A stretch of 64,000 nucleotides of DNA from Bolinopsis microptera. Its lineage: Eukaryota > Ctenophora > Tentaculata > Lobata > Bolinopsidae. The position numbers and the translations under genes were made by a program. The stretch is from NCBI RefSeq assembly GCF_026151205.1, contig NC_087079.1, positions 3,242,730 to 3,306,729 of the forward strand, given 5' to 3'. A model generated the notes under the pieces. That model did not search any database and had not been told where the DNA came from. It saw only the letters and a list, made by a program, of their open reading frames with translations. Shown here piece by piece: positions 1-11,400 of the stretch (within the stretch, counting starts at the first letter, position 1; each line of letters starts with the position of its first letter).

Positions 1-2
1 AG

Positions 3-341
3 ATATCACTCCGCTCTATCAGAAACAACTATAAATTCGATTTCCAGATAATTTTGATGAGGACTCCCTCCCCCGGGACAAAAAGTAATATTATGAACGC
101 ATTAGAGGAATCAGATTTTCAACTCACTGTAAATATGTTATTGCCCCCAATCCGAGGACCTAATTTCAAAATTGGGTTTCAATGTGAGGTTTGTGTAGAT
201 CTCTCCATTAAACGAGGTCAAACTTCATTATCTGTGAATTTAGATAGAAATAATACTCAAATTTTGCAAAATTTGGGATGCGATGGAAACTATGACTGGA
301 CATATTCCAAAATGACTCCAGTGATATTTTCAATCGCATAA
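3..341 (+). CDS. partial ORF of unknown function, 3' end of a gene
   Basis: An open frame runs from the window edge to a TAA at 339-341 (about 112 codons). A likely splice acceptor (tttccag) ends at position 47, so the last exon may start at 48 instead of the edge. The product is mixed polar and hydrophobic with several cysteines around residues 60-70 and has no low complexity, which favours real coding sequence. I do not recognise the family. It converges on the minus-strand BTB gene, with a gap of about 285 bases that shows nothing notable. It could also be a chance ORF. Confidence 0.35.
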   Translation: MSLRSIRNNYKFDFQIILMRTPSPGTKSNIMNALEESDFQLTVNMLLPPIRGPNFKIGFQCEVCVDLSIKRGQTSLSVNLDRNNTQILQNLGCDGNYDWTYSKMTPVIFSIA

Positions 342-2232
342 CCACCAGGCAGTCCATCATAAAGCTAAGCTACATTAGATACAGCTGAATCATGCAAAGC
401 AATGGATAATGTAGAAATGGTATGTGATACTTACTTTTAAAAACGTTATAATGTTTAGTAAGGAATAAGTCTCTCTACAAATTCTGCATATAATATGATG
501 ATTAAACCGAAATCAGGAGGTACAAATCTTTAGAAAACAACCCTGAGAGAGGTTCAAACACTTAAAAACGTCTAATTCGGCCTCAATGTGGATCTATACT
601 TGCACAATCTTCCACTGGAGTCAGAATCAGAATCTAGCTACAAGCCAATCTCTAATGTTCAAGTCTACACACGGTTTTGCTTTCTCCCAGTGGCTTACTC
701 CAAGCAACCCAATAGCCAACTCAGAATGTGTTAACAATGTCTTTCTATCACGCATTTTCCCTCTTTTGACATGGTAAAAGTTGATGTCTTCTGGTTTTAT
801 CACATCGTGGAGGTGTACTCCACTGAAGAGGTAGGTATCATCTCCTCTTAATAGTCTGTAATTTTCAGTGTAAACAGAAAATGGAGGTTTAATAAGATAT
901 TTTACTCTACTTCTAATGATAAAACCACAGTTGCCCTCTGTGTCAGAGTCGGTGGTACAGTCGGTGACACCTGGATGGTTAACTTTAAAGACATGTTTGA
1001 ACTCAGAACATTTTTTGAAACCCAGAAAATTATCGAGAGATTGAAGTGATTGAACCATCATAGAATGCGTAACATCTTCTCCCTCTATAAAATGTATATT
1101 ATCGTACGCTGAAGTCAGCTTCTCGCTGTTCCTTATCATTTCTAATACTTCTATGAACTGGTGTTTTGCTACGTGATCACCATAGTTCAAAACAGATATG
1201 TCCATGTCGATATAGTGTTTGGATACTTTCTGTAATGGGCTCACATCACACAAACTTTCCAATCTCTCTACAAATTCCTTTGTTTCTATGTAGTATATTG
1301 ACCAAGCTCTTCTTAATAATATTTCTATTACAGAGTACATGCTTCTAATTTCTCCTTTAGTAACAGAAGAGGTGATCTTCTCCAAAGAATTGCACATACA
1401 AAGAGGATTCCATTCCTCTATATATCCTTCTTTATACTTTGAAAACATGTCAGTTGGAGGATAAGTGAAGATCGTTTCTTCAAATTCAGGCAAAATGACC
1501 TTTTTGCGATCACCAGCCTCCCTAGAAGCATGTTTTGCCAGCTTCAGTGTCATTCTAAGATCTTCTTTTGTCAAACCTCCCATCTCTGACAATCTCTCTG
1601 ATACTTCGTGATACAGCTGATCATGTTTCTCCAGACAAAGTGTCAAATTAATCTTTTGCAACAAGTATTTAGTACGATCATCCAGATGTTCTTGACTGTA
1701 TATACGTTCAAATATAAACTCCAGAAATACCTTTGGGCTGCAACCAGCTAGATACAGCAAGAACTTCAACTGATCGTTGCTGAGTTGATCGTAGTTCATT
1801 CTCAGGTATCGAAACAGGAATTGAGAGTTGTCCCTGAAACGTACCTTTAAAATCAGTGTCTCCATAAATCTGGTCACATTCCATTTACTGTGAATGTAGA
1901 ACAGGGACAAAAGGATTTCGCGGCATGTACGAAACCGCGAAATTTCCCATTCTCCGCGACAAATCGCGATTTTTTACGTTTTCCGCGACAGATCGCGAAA
2001 TTTCCCATTCTCCGCGACAAATCGCGATTTTTTCAGTCCTCCGCGAAAAATCGCGCATTTTCCTTTAAATCTGAAGACCAAATTTGCGCATTTTCCTTTA
2101 AATCTAGAACCAAGTTTGCGTATTTTCCATAAAATCTGCGGGCCAAATGTCACATTTTCTACAAGTATTAAGTATAACTATATGAAACTAATCACATTTA
2201 CAGCCTTCCGTGAGTTCCGATTGTAGGTACAT

Positions 2233-3110
2233 TCTTGATACGTACCTCTGAAGGCGGAGCTTCCGAGCTTCCGGAGCTTCCGAGCTCGTATTGCGAAGGG
2301 AAGGCCTGCCTTCCGAGATCGCATTACAAGGGGTTAGGGGAGCCTTCGAGTCCAAAATCGTGTATCGAAGCGTATGTGTGACCTTTGAAAACCGAAAAAA
2401 ATATCTTCGGCTCATAATGATCAGGGTACTAGCATGAAATTGAAACATGAACAAAAGTAGTTTCCAGAAAAACTTTGAAAAATTTTGACTTAGAAGATTT
2501 TCGGTCCGAGTCATTCTCGATATGTACCTCTGAAGGCGGAGCTCCCGCTTCCGAGCTCGTATTGCGAAGGGGAGGCCTGCCTTCCGAGATCACATTACAA
2601 GGGGAGCCCTTAAGTCCAAAATCGTGTATCGAAGGGTATGTGACCTTTGAAAACCGAAAAAATATTTTCGGCTCATAATGATCAGGGTAACATGAAACAT
2701 GAACAAAAGTAGTTTCCAGAAAAACTTTGAAAAATTTTGACTTAGAAAATTTTCTGTCCGAGTCATTCTCGATACGTACCTCTGAAGGCGGAGCTCCCGC
2801 TTCCGAGCTCGTATTGCGAAGGGGAGGCCTGCCTTCCGAGATCGCATTACAAGGGGAGCCCTCGAGTCCAAAATCGTGTATCGAAGGGTATGAGTGAACT
2901 TTGAAAACCGAAAAAAATATCTTCGGCTCATAACTTCATAATGATCAGGGTAGCATGAAACATGAACAAAAGTAGTTTCCAGAAAAACTTTGAAAAATTT
3001 TGACTTACAAAATTTTCTGTCCGAGTCATTCTCGATACGTACCTCTGAAGGCGGAGCTCCCGCTTCCGAGCTCGTATTGCGAAGGGGAGGTCTGCCTTCC
3101 GAGATCGTAT
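2233..3110. repeat. about 250-bp tandem repeat inside the hAT element
   Basis: A unit of roughly 250-263 bp is repeated a little over three times. Landmarks such as GTCCGAGTCATTCTCGAT recur near 2505, 2755 and 3018. The copies differ by a few substitutions and one short insertion (an extra AACTTCAT near 2932). Overlapping minus-strand ORFs here are by-products of the repeat. Confidence 0.85.
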
Positions 3111-3320
3111 ATGGAAGTTGACCAATAGACATATAAAACTTGACCAGACGACATAAAGTTGACCAGTAGACATATAAAACTTGACCAGACGACATAAAGT
3201 TGACCAAACGACATATAAAACTTGACCAAACGACATAAAGTTGACCAGACGACATAAAGTTGACCAGTAGACATAAAAAACTTGACCAAACGACATAAAG
3301 TTGACCAGAAGACATACAAT
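3111..3320. repeat. about 20-bp minisatellite inside the hAT element
   Basis: About ten degenerate copies of a unit like TTGACCAGACGACATAAAG, alternating with variants containing GTAGACATATAAAAC. It directly follows the 250-bp array. Confidence 0.8.
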
Positions 3321-4637
3321 GGATTAAGAAATCGAACAGTATGTTAAATCAGTGTTGTTATTGAATCGTCACTTGTCAGATATTTCGTAATCGATAACGT
3401 CATCGTTATTCGCTTGGTATTGTATTCGCTTGTTATAATGGACCGCTTTGTCAAACGGCCTGCCGACAAACCGGCTGGACCTTCGTCTAGCAAACGCTCG
3501 AAACAGGCTAAACAGGGCAATGTAACACACTAACAGCTTCCACGAGAGTGGCTGAATTTGGCGAATCATCGTTTTATGCTGACAATGGGAAGCTATTTTG
3601 TAGAGCATGTAATCTCGTCGTAGACCACATAAGGAACAATCATGGGCTTCCCTCGGGATGTGGTTAGAACTTCTAGAAGGTTCGTGCAGGGGGCCGGGGT
3701 AAGGATGTCGTCCAGGTTGATGTAAGCTTCAAGGGGTAAAGGTTGGATACTAGATGGGGATAGACTACGTAGGTAGAGATATGGGAATTGGATTGAAAAG
3801 TTCGTAGTATTCCATTGCTATAGTTGTGAAGTGTAGATGGTCGAATGATGATGTCTCCTGTCGTCTGTTGAAAGTTATATAGTATCGATACGAGATATGT
3901 CATACAGTACGTATGACATTGCAACATTTGAGATCATGTCAAAAGTTATGGCAGCTCTTGTTGTTATGGACCCCCATCAGCCTGTATCAGATGATATGAT
4001 GAGATCACATCCTCATGGGACATGAGCCGATCAAATAGAATAGTCAAAGAATATGTGAACTCTAACTAAGCACTGTAAATACATTATTTTTTGCCGCGAA
4101 TTCGCCGCGATTTTTCGATTTTTTGCCGCGAATATGCCGCGATTTTCGAAATTCCCGCCGCGAATTAGCCGCGAATTAGCCTAGTTTGGCTTGTCGCGGT
4201 GCCGCGATTTTTGGCCAAAATCACCGCGAAATCCTTTTGTCCCTGATGTAGAAACACTCCTCAAAAAGGAAAAACATTGAGTCATAATTTATTTCAACTT
4301 CTACATTGTTGATTTTTTCTAAGAGCCAATGCCTGCATGATTTTATGAGCCACTTAACATCGTAGACAGTCGAAATCTTATGTAATTCTTTAAAATCCGA
4401 CTCTTCAATTTGTTCCACTTTTTTTACTTTTAACATTGTAAGAAACAATTCGACAACATTTGGGGTAAAGTCTTTCATATCATGTTCGGACTGGCAGCAT
4501 TCCAGAATGATGAAGGCGAACACACTGCTATTGTCAACAAGCAACTGTTTGCTTACTAGAATAGGATCCATGTCTTTGAAAGTTAATACCATACTGTTCC
4601 TAACGGTTATTACAATGTTGCTCTGCGGTCGTGCCAT

Positions 4638-5393
4638 TTCCTGTAATGTAACGAATAATGAATATAGTAGTATTTTTTAATCATGCCAGTGATTTGATTA
4701 TAAAGCAAAAGTCCACCTTTTTTATTCCTGATACAATTAATCTTGATGAGATCGAGAGTCCGAGTGTATATTCTTCAGTTTCAAATTCAAAAGTGTCAAA
4801 CTCTTGATTTCATGTGTAAATGATAAACGCAAAATTGTACTGAATTAATTAAATAGATATCACAGTCGATGAGCGAGGAACGCCAACCTCCAATGATTTA
4901 TAAGTAGCCCACAATAAAACTTAGTGGTCTTACTACTAGTCATTTAGGCAAAGGTAAAATATTTCTACTAAGTCCAAAAATTAAGCTTCAAATTATGCAG
5001 ACAATGGTCAAGCAAAGAATAGCCACGCAGAATTTTTCGTTCACACTGGCTAATAAATCACGCAACGTTCTTATCTCGTTATCACATTACTTTATTTTCT
5101 GGTGTGACTCTCGTCACAGATAGGTCGCACTGTGTGAATGGGTGAAAACAGGTCACATGGTGTGAGTTTTATTTTGCAATTGGCCCACACTTTGAGCACA
5201 AGCATAATTATATCAGGAGACATATTATTACTAGAACACGTTGTGGTTATTTTAGAGGCCGCCAAATAAGAGAGGGGTAATAATTCATGGTTCAATTCAT
5301 AATTATTACATTCTTACATAGTTTTTCGCACTGGAATGCAGTGCTGTCGCATGGTTGAGTTGATTTACTATTTGTCACACGGATCTGTTTCAG
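4638..5393. other. non-coding stretch
   Basis: AT-rich sequence between the BTB start codon and the first recognised + strand exon. It could hold the BTB promoter, but I see no convincing core elements. ORFs here are short and unsupported. Confidence 0.5.
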
Positions 5394-5465
5394 GAGGGTA
5401 TCAGAGCGAAGGGAGAGGGAACTGATGTCGCTAGAGACCCTGCTAAAACTATAGACCAACCTGAG
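5394..5465 (+). CDS. WNK-type gene, exon 1 seen
   Basis: Acceptor tgtttcag, donor GAG|gttag, phase 0 at both ends, 24 codons (EGIRAKGEGTDV...). The product is a polar linker with no domain. A second frame is open for 19 codons and then stops. It joins in phase to the next exon. The first exons of the gene are not identified. Confidence 0.5.
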
Positions 5466-8400
5466 GTTAGTAAAGTTAGTGCTACTGATAAAATGTGCAT
5501 TCGTGTTGTTATGTCTACTAAATACAAATCTTGGTATGTTAGATATGCCTGCATGACATTAAATCCATTTAAATTCAATTTGGACTAATGATTTAATTAC
5601 TTCATTTCTTGAGACGTTGCAGCAAACCTTACATAACCTAACTCCCATGCTGCTATTTTATCTGATAATCTTCATAGCTCTCCATCTTTCTTATCATATA
5701 ACAGGTAAAACACCCCTTATAACCAGTATTATATTGCATCGTAACTTACCAGTATGATTTGCAGGTAGAAGAGCCAGTACCGGTAGCAGGAACTGTCAGT
5801 CACGCCAGTACTCTCACACAGCAGAGCAGTGAGACCAGCCTTCCAGCTACTCAGGACACCGTCAACAGGGAGAAACAGTCCAAAGGTAATTTAGTGAAGT
5901 CACGTGGTGTGACGTCATCGCTTGTGGTGTGACGTCATCGCATGTGGTGTGACGTCATACCATCATGGTAATGGCGACATAACATCATTGTGTGACGTCA
6001 TGTCACTTCTTATGACAAGTATTGTATATTACTATACTGGGGTAGAAGCCTCTAAGTTTTATTATGAGTTCTATTTTCGCATAAACAGTCATACATCTCC
6101 AAAATATTAAATAGGTAAATATGTAAAAGTATTATAAGATAGTTTGTAACAGGTAATTACAATTAATTTAATTATCACCTTTAAAATTTAAATGTAAGGT
6201 TATGCTTTAAATTACAATATTTTAAGTTTAACTTAATAAAACCTGAACAATATAAACACTGAATTACAAACAATTTGTTCTGTTAACACAATGTACAAAC
6301 ACAACACAATAATATGATGACACTGAAACCTTGCAAATCAAATACAACATCCACTTTAAATAAAATCTAACAAAATCAAAGCTCTACTGTGCAGCCGAAT
6401 GTAACATACCATCACAAGAATTATAAATATTCAGACTGTATATAGAATGTAATTCCGGTGCTGTATCAGGGTATCACCAATTCAGTTCCGCCTACTAACA
6501 CTCGGATATAACGTATACTGCAGAGAGCGGGGATATGTTCAATTCTTCTCTCTCTCTCCTCGTCATAGAGTGTCTTGTTAAGAGTTGTGACGTGTTTCTG
6601 GTATTTACGGAGTATGAGTCGCTCCTGACATCACCCTGCTTTCTGCACCAAGGGTTTCAATGCTGCACTGCAGGAATTGTTTGTTGTTGATTTGATACGA
6701 TTTGTGTGCTGATTGTTACCGTTTGTTTGTTTTTTAGAACTTTATTTTTCGGTTGTTTTTTTGTTTTGATTGTTTGTGAGACGGGACTCAATGAGACGGG
6801 AGTCGGTCTCTAAAACTCTGACGGGGGAAGCAGCTAAGAACCTGACTAGAGAGCTGACATTAACAAGAGATGCTGCTGCTGTTGCTCATCAGCACAAACA
6901 TATCAGAACTCACTCTGAACCAGTGCTGCTCACTTATAACTGTAAGTTTGTGACGTCACCAGATTTGTTGTGACGTCATCAGATTTGTTGTGACGTCATC
7001 AGATTTGTTGTGTCGTATGTATCTTATCTAGCTAATAACCAGTTGAACACTAAAATATGGGAATGTAAATCAATAACTAATATAATATTATAATTAACAT
7101 GCAAATTATTAATTAAGCATATTAATTATTAAACCTACTCTATAAAATATCTGCCATTAAAGTTTATCGTTGCCATATCAAGCAATATGTCAAATGACGA
7201 AGAGTTTACAAATTAATTCACGCCTTCAATTTCATTTAATTAATTCCCAATTAACTCCCTGCCCAACATCACAAATATCACCATCAAATTATCATGACGT
7301 CACAGCTCTCACACCAAATATTTCTCATATCTCGACATATTTAAAATCGTCTGCACTTGCTCTTACTCCACACGCTGTCTTTATACAAGCGTTTAGTTTA
7401 AATACCACAATATTCTATATATAATCAAGACATGCGTCTCAAAGCACACGATATCTGCCGTATCTAAAACTGTAGCTCCCTCGTACTTGTTGTTATGGAT
7501 CAGAGTTAGATGTGATAAGTGTCAGCTGCAGCATTTATCGATGCTTGTCGCGTGTTTTTCAGTTATCTAAGTTATCCGTTTTTGCTCGAGCAATGTTTTG
7601 GTTTCTAGATCGCACGTGAATAGTAGACGGTTGGGTTTCATGGATTAAATGACAATTAAGCCTTATAAGGTTTATATTTCTGCTGGGATGCGTGTATTCC
7701 GAGCAGAAACTCCACACCTGAACTAGAGAACTAGTGAACAAGGAAATAGGAACATCAACGCAAATGAACTGGAGCGGGAACTGACCTACCTACGACATCC
7801 ATGTCAGCTAATGCAACAAATGCTGAATATTCTGGACACAATACCTGGAAATATGCGAAGTTTCCAGCATTTATTAGAAACCTCATTTCTAGAATGTCCT
7901 CTGTAACCTGAATGGCTTTAAAATTAGCCCTAATTTTCCTCGCGTGCACACGGATTGTGAAAATAATTAGAAAGTTCCACATTTTCCATGTTTTGTTTCT
8001 CGTTTTGGTTTGTAATCTTTGCTCCGTGAGAACTGTGGTCTCATCCCTTTCCATCAATTAACACCTTTAATTAGTTAAATTAAACTTCAAAGGAACCAGT
8101 GTGATAAAGCAATTAAAATACTCATAGCCAACCTCCTTATCATGTTTAATTGCAAGAGAAATATACGATATCTTATACATCTGGAACTGAGCCAACAGGT
8201 TGCCTTGTCAAATTACCTCTCAGAGGGGGGAGGAGGGGGAATGTGTCTACTAACACACATGATCATACAGTGTGTTCACTGTTTAGTGTAATCTGTGGGT
8301 TTTCTTTGTACATATTTGTAGATGCCAACATCATTCCTCAATTGTCTGCCTGTGCACAGTAATACCAGCATTCTGAAAACACTGCCTTTTCAAGATAACG

Positions 8401-11400
8401 AGTTCCTCCCCCTGCCTAGGAGGGGAAAGTAACGGTTTTATTACAGGAGTGATACCTGATACCTGATACACTACCAGGCCACTTCATCATATCCTCTTAT
8501 AAGGCCACGGTATATTATGGTAGAACACCAGATGTGTCGTTGCTTTCTTCACTGTCGTCCACTACACGTTTATCTGGTTAATATGTGTGGTTTGTGAAAT
8601 GTAATCGTGTCGTTATGCGTTTTATGCGTCTGTGTGCGTCTTTATGCGTCTAATTCCTTTTCTCGTCTGTTTAATGACGATGTATGCTGTGATTTCTTCT
8701 TCTTTACACTCCACTACGCGTACGTTTGTATGCATCTGTCTGTGAAGTGTGTGTATTGTTCTTGTGCTGCTCTCTCTTTCTATCTCTAACTGTTCTGTAC
8801 AGTTTAATGTGTACAACTGTTTACTCTATACTGTATACATTGTTTTGTGTGGTTTACGTTGTAAGGTTAACCTTAATTCTAATTTGGTCTTGTAAGATAA
8901 GATGGTTGAAGTAAAATAGTGTTCTGGATATTACCCGTTAAAGTGCAAATTATAATTCCTTGAACTTGGATCAATTTACCTAGACCGATTTCCAAAATTT
9001 TAGTAGCGGAGCTCCAAAATTTGCAACCCCCCTTACTAACTTCTAAAACCATCATTCTATTAATGGTATCTGACACTACCTTCGATCTGGGTTAAAGATT
9101 GTGGAACTGGTAATTATACCATGTAAGGAATAACGAGCCGCTGGGCACTTAACACCGCTTCAGATCTTAACAACAAGTTGATCATTATATTGTACGTGGA
9201 ACATATTGTTTTTATTATTTGCTGTGTGTGTTTTAGTAACTGTTTTGTTAATCTGTGTGTTTACTGTTTAGTGAAATGTAAATTGCTTCTTAATGCGTCT
9301 TGATGCGTATAATTCCTTTTCTTCTCTGTTTAGTGACGTGTGTGTTTGGCAGAGTTTGGCCTGCTTTGTGCTGTAATTCTGTATATTATACGTGTATATT
9401 ATATTCAGTAAACCGTAACAAAACCTGGTGGATTAGAGTGGAATGTTTCCATAGTCAGCACATATTTGCAATACTGTAACGGTTTGAGTTGACTGAGACA
9501 CTTGGTATGTGAAACACCTGCACTGTGTTGTTATACACATATTACACATAATTTCGCATTTTATTCATATTATGTGACTACATCTAATTTTTTGTGAGTA
9601 AGCTAATTCCTTGTGTACTGCTACGGTCATTATACTCTTTTTACACTAGATTGCAAACTTAGTTCCTTTCCCATTCTGATGATGCCGAAGGATAATTAAT
9701 AAGTAATAACGTGCCATTTTTCTCGCATGCATCGAATCTTTCCCACACATTTCTCCAAAATTTCTCCTATAATTCATGACTAATTTTGTTGGTAAGATCG
9801 ATTATCATAATAGGTTTAGGTCGCCGGAACTAAAATTTTCCCTCTCATTTCGCTTTCATTAAGTTCAGTAATTCTCACTTGGAACTAACTATAACCTACC
9901 CTAGAACACTTAACGTTGCTACCGCTGACTCGAAGAGTAAGGCGTTTGGATTGGTTCGGTTTGTCAAAGTTTGCCCTTCCTGAACTTTCCCAAACTTTCC
10001 CTTCCTGAATTTCTGCCAACTTGTATATTTTTAAAGTCCCTCGGCTAGTGGCCATTCGACCCCCAACGGTCACATCTGCTTTTTTTCTGCTGTTTCGTTT
10101 AGTATGATTAGTATCCTAGTTTGTTTATTATTGCCCCTGTCAATTGAAAAACTCTACAAAGGGCTAACATTTTAAAATTATGTTAAATTCTGAGCAGTAC
10201 TTTTGGAACCCCAGTACACTGTACAATACCCATCGGTACCCTAGGACGTCCTGTCAGGCTAATTCATATGGTTACGTTATAGGTTTAGGGCCAGTGGGTC
10301 TCAACCCAATCCACAAACCAAGGATGGCCCAACACCAGAGAATACTAAATCTCAATGGCAAATATCTTAATGAAGGAGCAAACTAGGAAGAATTTCCGGC
10401 AGATTTTTGGAATGCCTAAACAATTTTCTAACTATAATATGACCTCCAATTTTGAATATAAATAAATAAAAATATTCTGTTGCTGTTGTGCTAAGTTGCT
10501 GGCACGAGTCCAGGTTTTCATTGAGTACTTTCAGTAGTATATCTCACTTACATCTTAGATCTCTCGATATTACAATTTTTTTGCGAAATAGTCTTTTTCG
10601 ACTAGATATTGGTATAAAGGTATAATAGACTACTGTTGATGCTATTTCGGTCGTATGAAAGAAGAACGATGTCTCAAATGTACACTCCTTAAGGTCCCCT
10701 AGTGCACCTTCAGGCGTGCACATTTGGAACATCGGCCTTCTTTTTCACACTACATTCATTTCATTGTACAAATTTGTTTGAATCAGCACTATGAGTAGAA
10801 GTTAGTCGTGACTCTGGCCGGCTCTGACAGTCTGTTTAAAAGATACCTAACATCTGAAGATAAACTGGGTTAGAAAGGAAAAACCTGCCAAAGTGTCCAG
10901 ACTAACCAGTACATTTTGGGTGTGTTATCTCTCACTGAACATCTGACAAAGAACCCGAGGGACGAGAAGAGTACATCGATTGTTGGATGGTTGATACTTC
11001 GTGACGTCATACGTTATCAAGTGTGACGTCATAACCCACCAGCGTCCAGCAGTGACGTCGGAGCAGGAATGTCGCTTCCAGAGCAGAAGCTGAAGATGTT
11101 TCTGTCCACTGTGCCTACCTACGGAGCTGGGACAGGAGGGAATCGGAGGGCAAAGAGCTATAGTCGGTTTAACCAGGCCGGTCATTGTAAGTGTAAGTTA
11201 AGTGTAAGCTTATTGTTAATTAATTGTAAGTTAAGTGTAAGTTAATTGTTGGTTAAGTGTAAGTGTAATTTAAACACTTTGACAGAATTATCGCTGAACA
11301 TTGAAGTAAGTTAGCCTTGTTTGTTAAATAGTAAGAGCCTTAGTCGGTATAACTTGGTCTCTCATTGCAAGTGTTAAGCGTAAGTTAATTTCAAGTTAAA

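Larger units (their letters stand above)
1902..4245. mobile_element. non-autonomous hAT-like DNA transposon
   Basis: The ends are perfect 22-bp inverted repeats beginning CAGGGACAAAAGG and ending CCTTTTGTCCCTG. Each end abuts the direct repeat ATGTAGAA (1894-1901 and 4246-4253). CAGGG-type ends with 8-bp duplications are typical of the hAT superfamily. Subterminal regions are full of short CGCGA/TCGCG motifs (about 1918-2060 and 4090-4230), also typical. No transposase reading frame is present; the interior is mostly tandem repeats, so the element must have been mobilised in trans. Confidence 0.85.
627..4637 (-). pseudogene. BTB-domain gene split by a hAT insertion
   Basis: Two minus-strand ORFs (4637 to about 4246, and about 1901 to 627) are the two halves of one intronless reading frame. 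The N-terminal half starts at an ATG just downstream of a possible acceptor (tacag) and has the BTB/POZ pattern: a hydrophobic core, VVELFLTMLK, then a helix ending near KSCRHWLLEKI. The C-terminal half is helical at first, as in BACK regions, then becomes an unassigned globular tail. At the break both halves share FYI codons, and the element is bounded by an 8-bp duplication, so removing the element and one duplicate restores a continuous frame of about 560 codons. BTB-BACK proteins are often substrate adaptors for Cullin-3 ubiquitin ligases; that role is inferred. As it stands the insertion adds a premature stop (IRDKRISR then stop). It is either a disrupted allele or a gene whose insert is spliced out. 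Confidence 0.7.

Noticed and set aside
2590..3319. Minus-strand ORFs of 97-241 codons
   Set aside because: They run across tandem repeats inside the hAT element and resemble no transposase.
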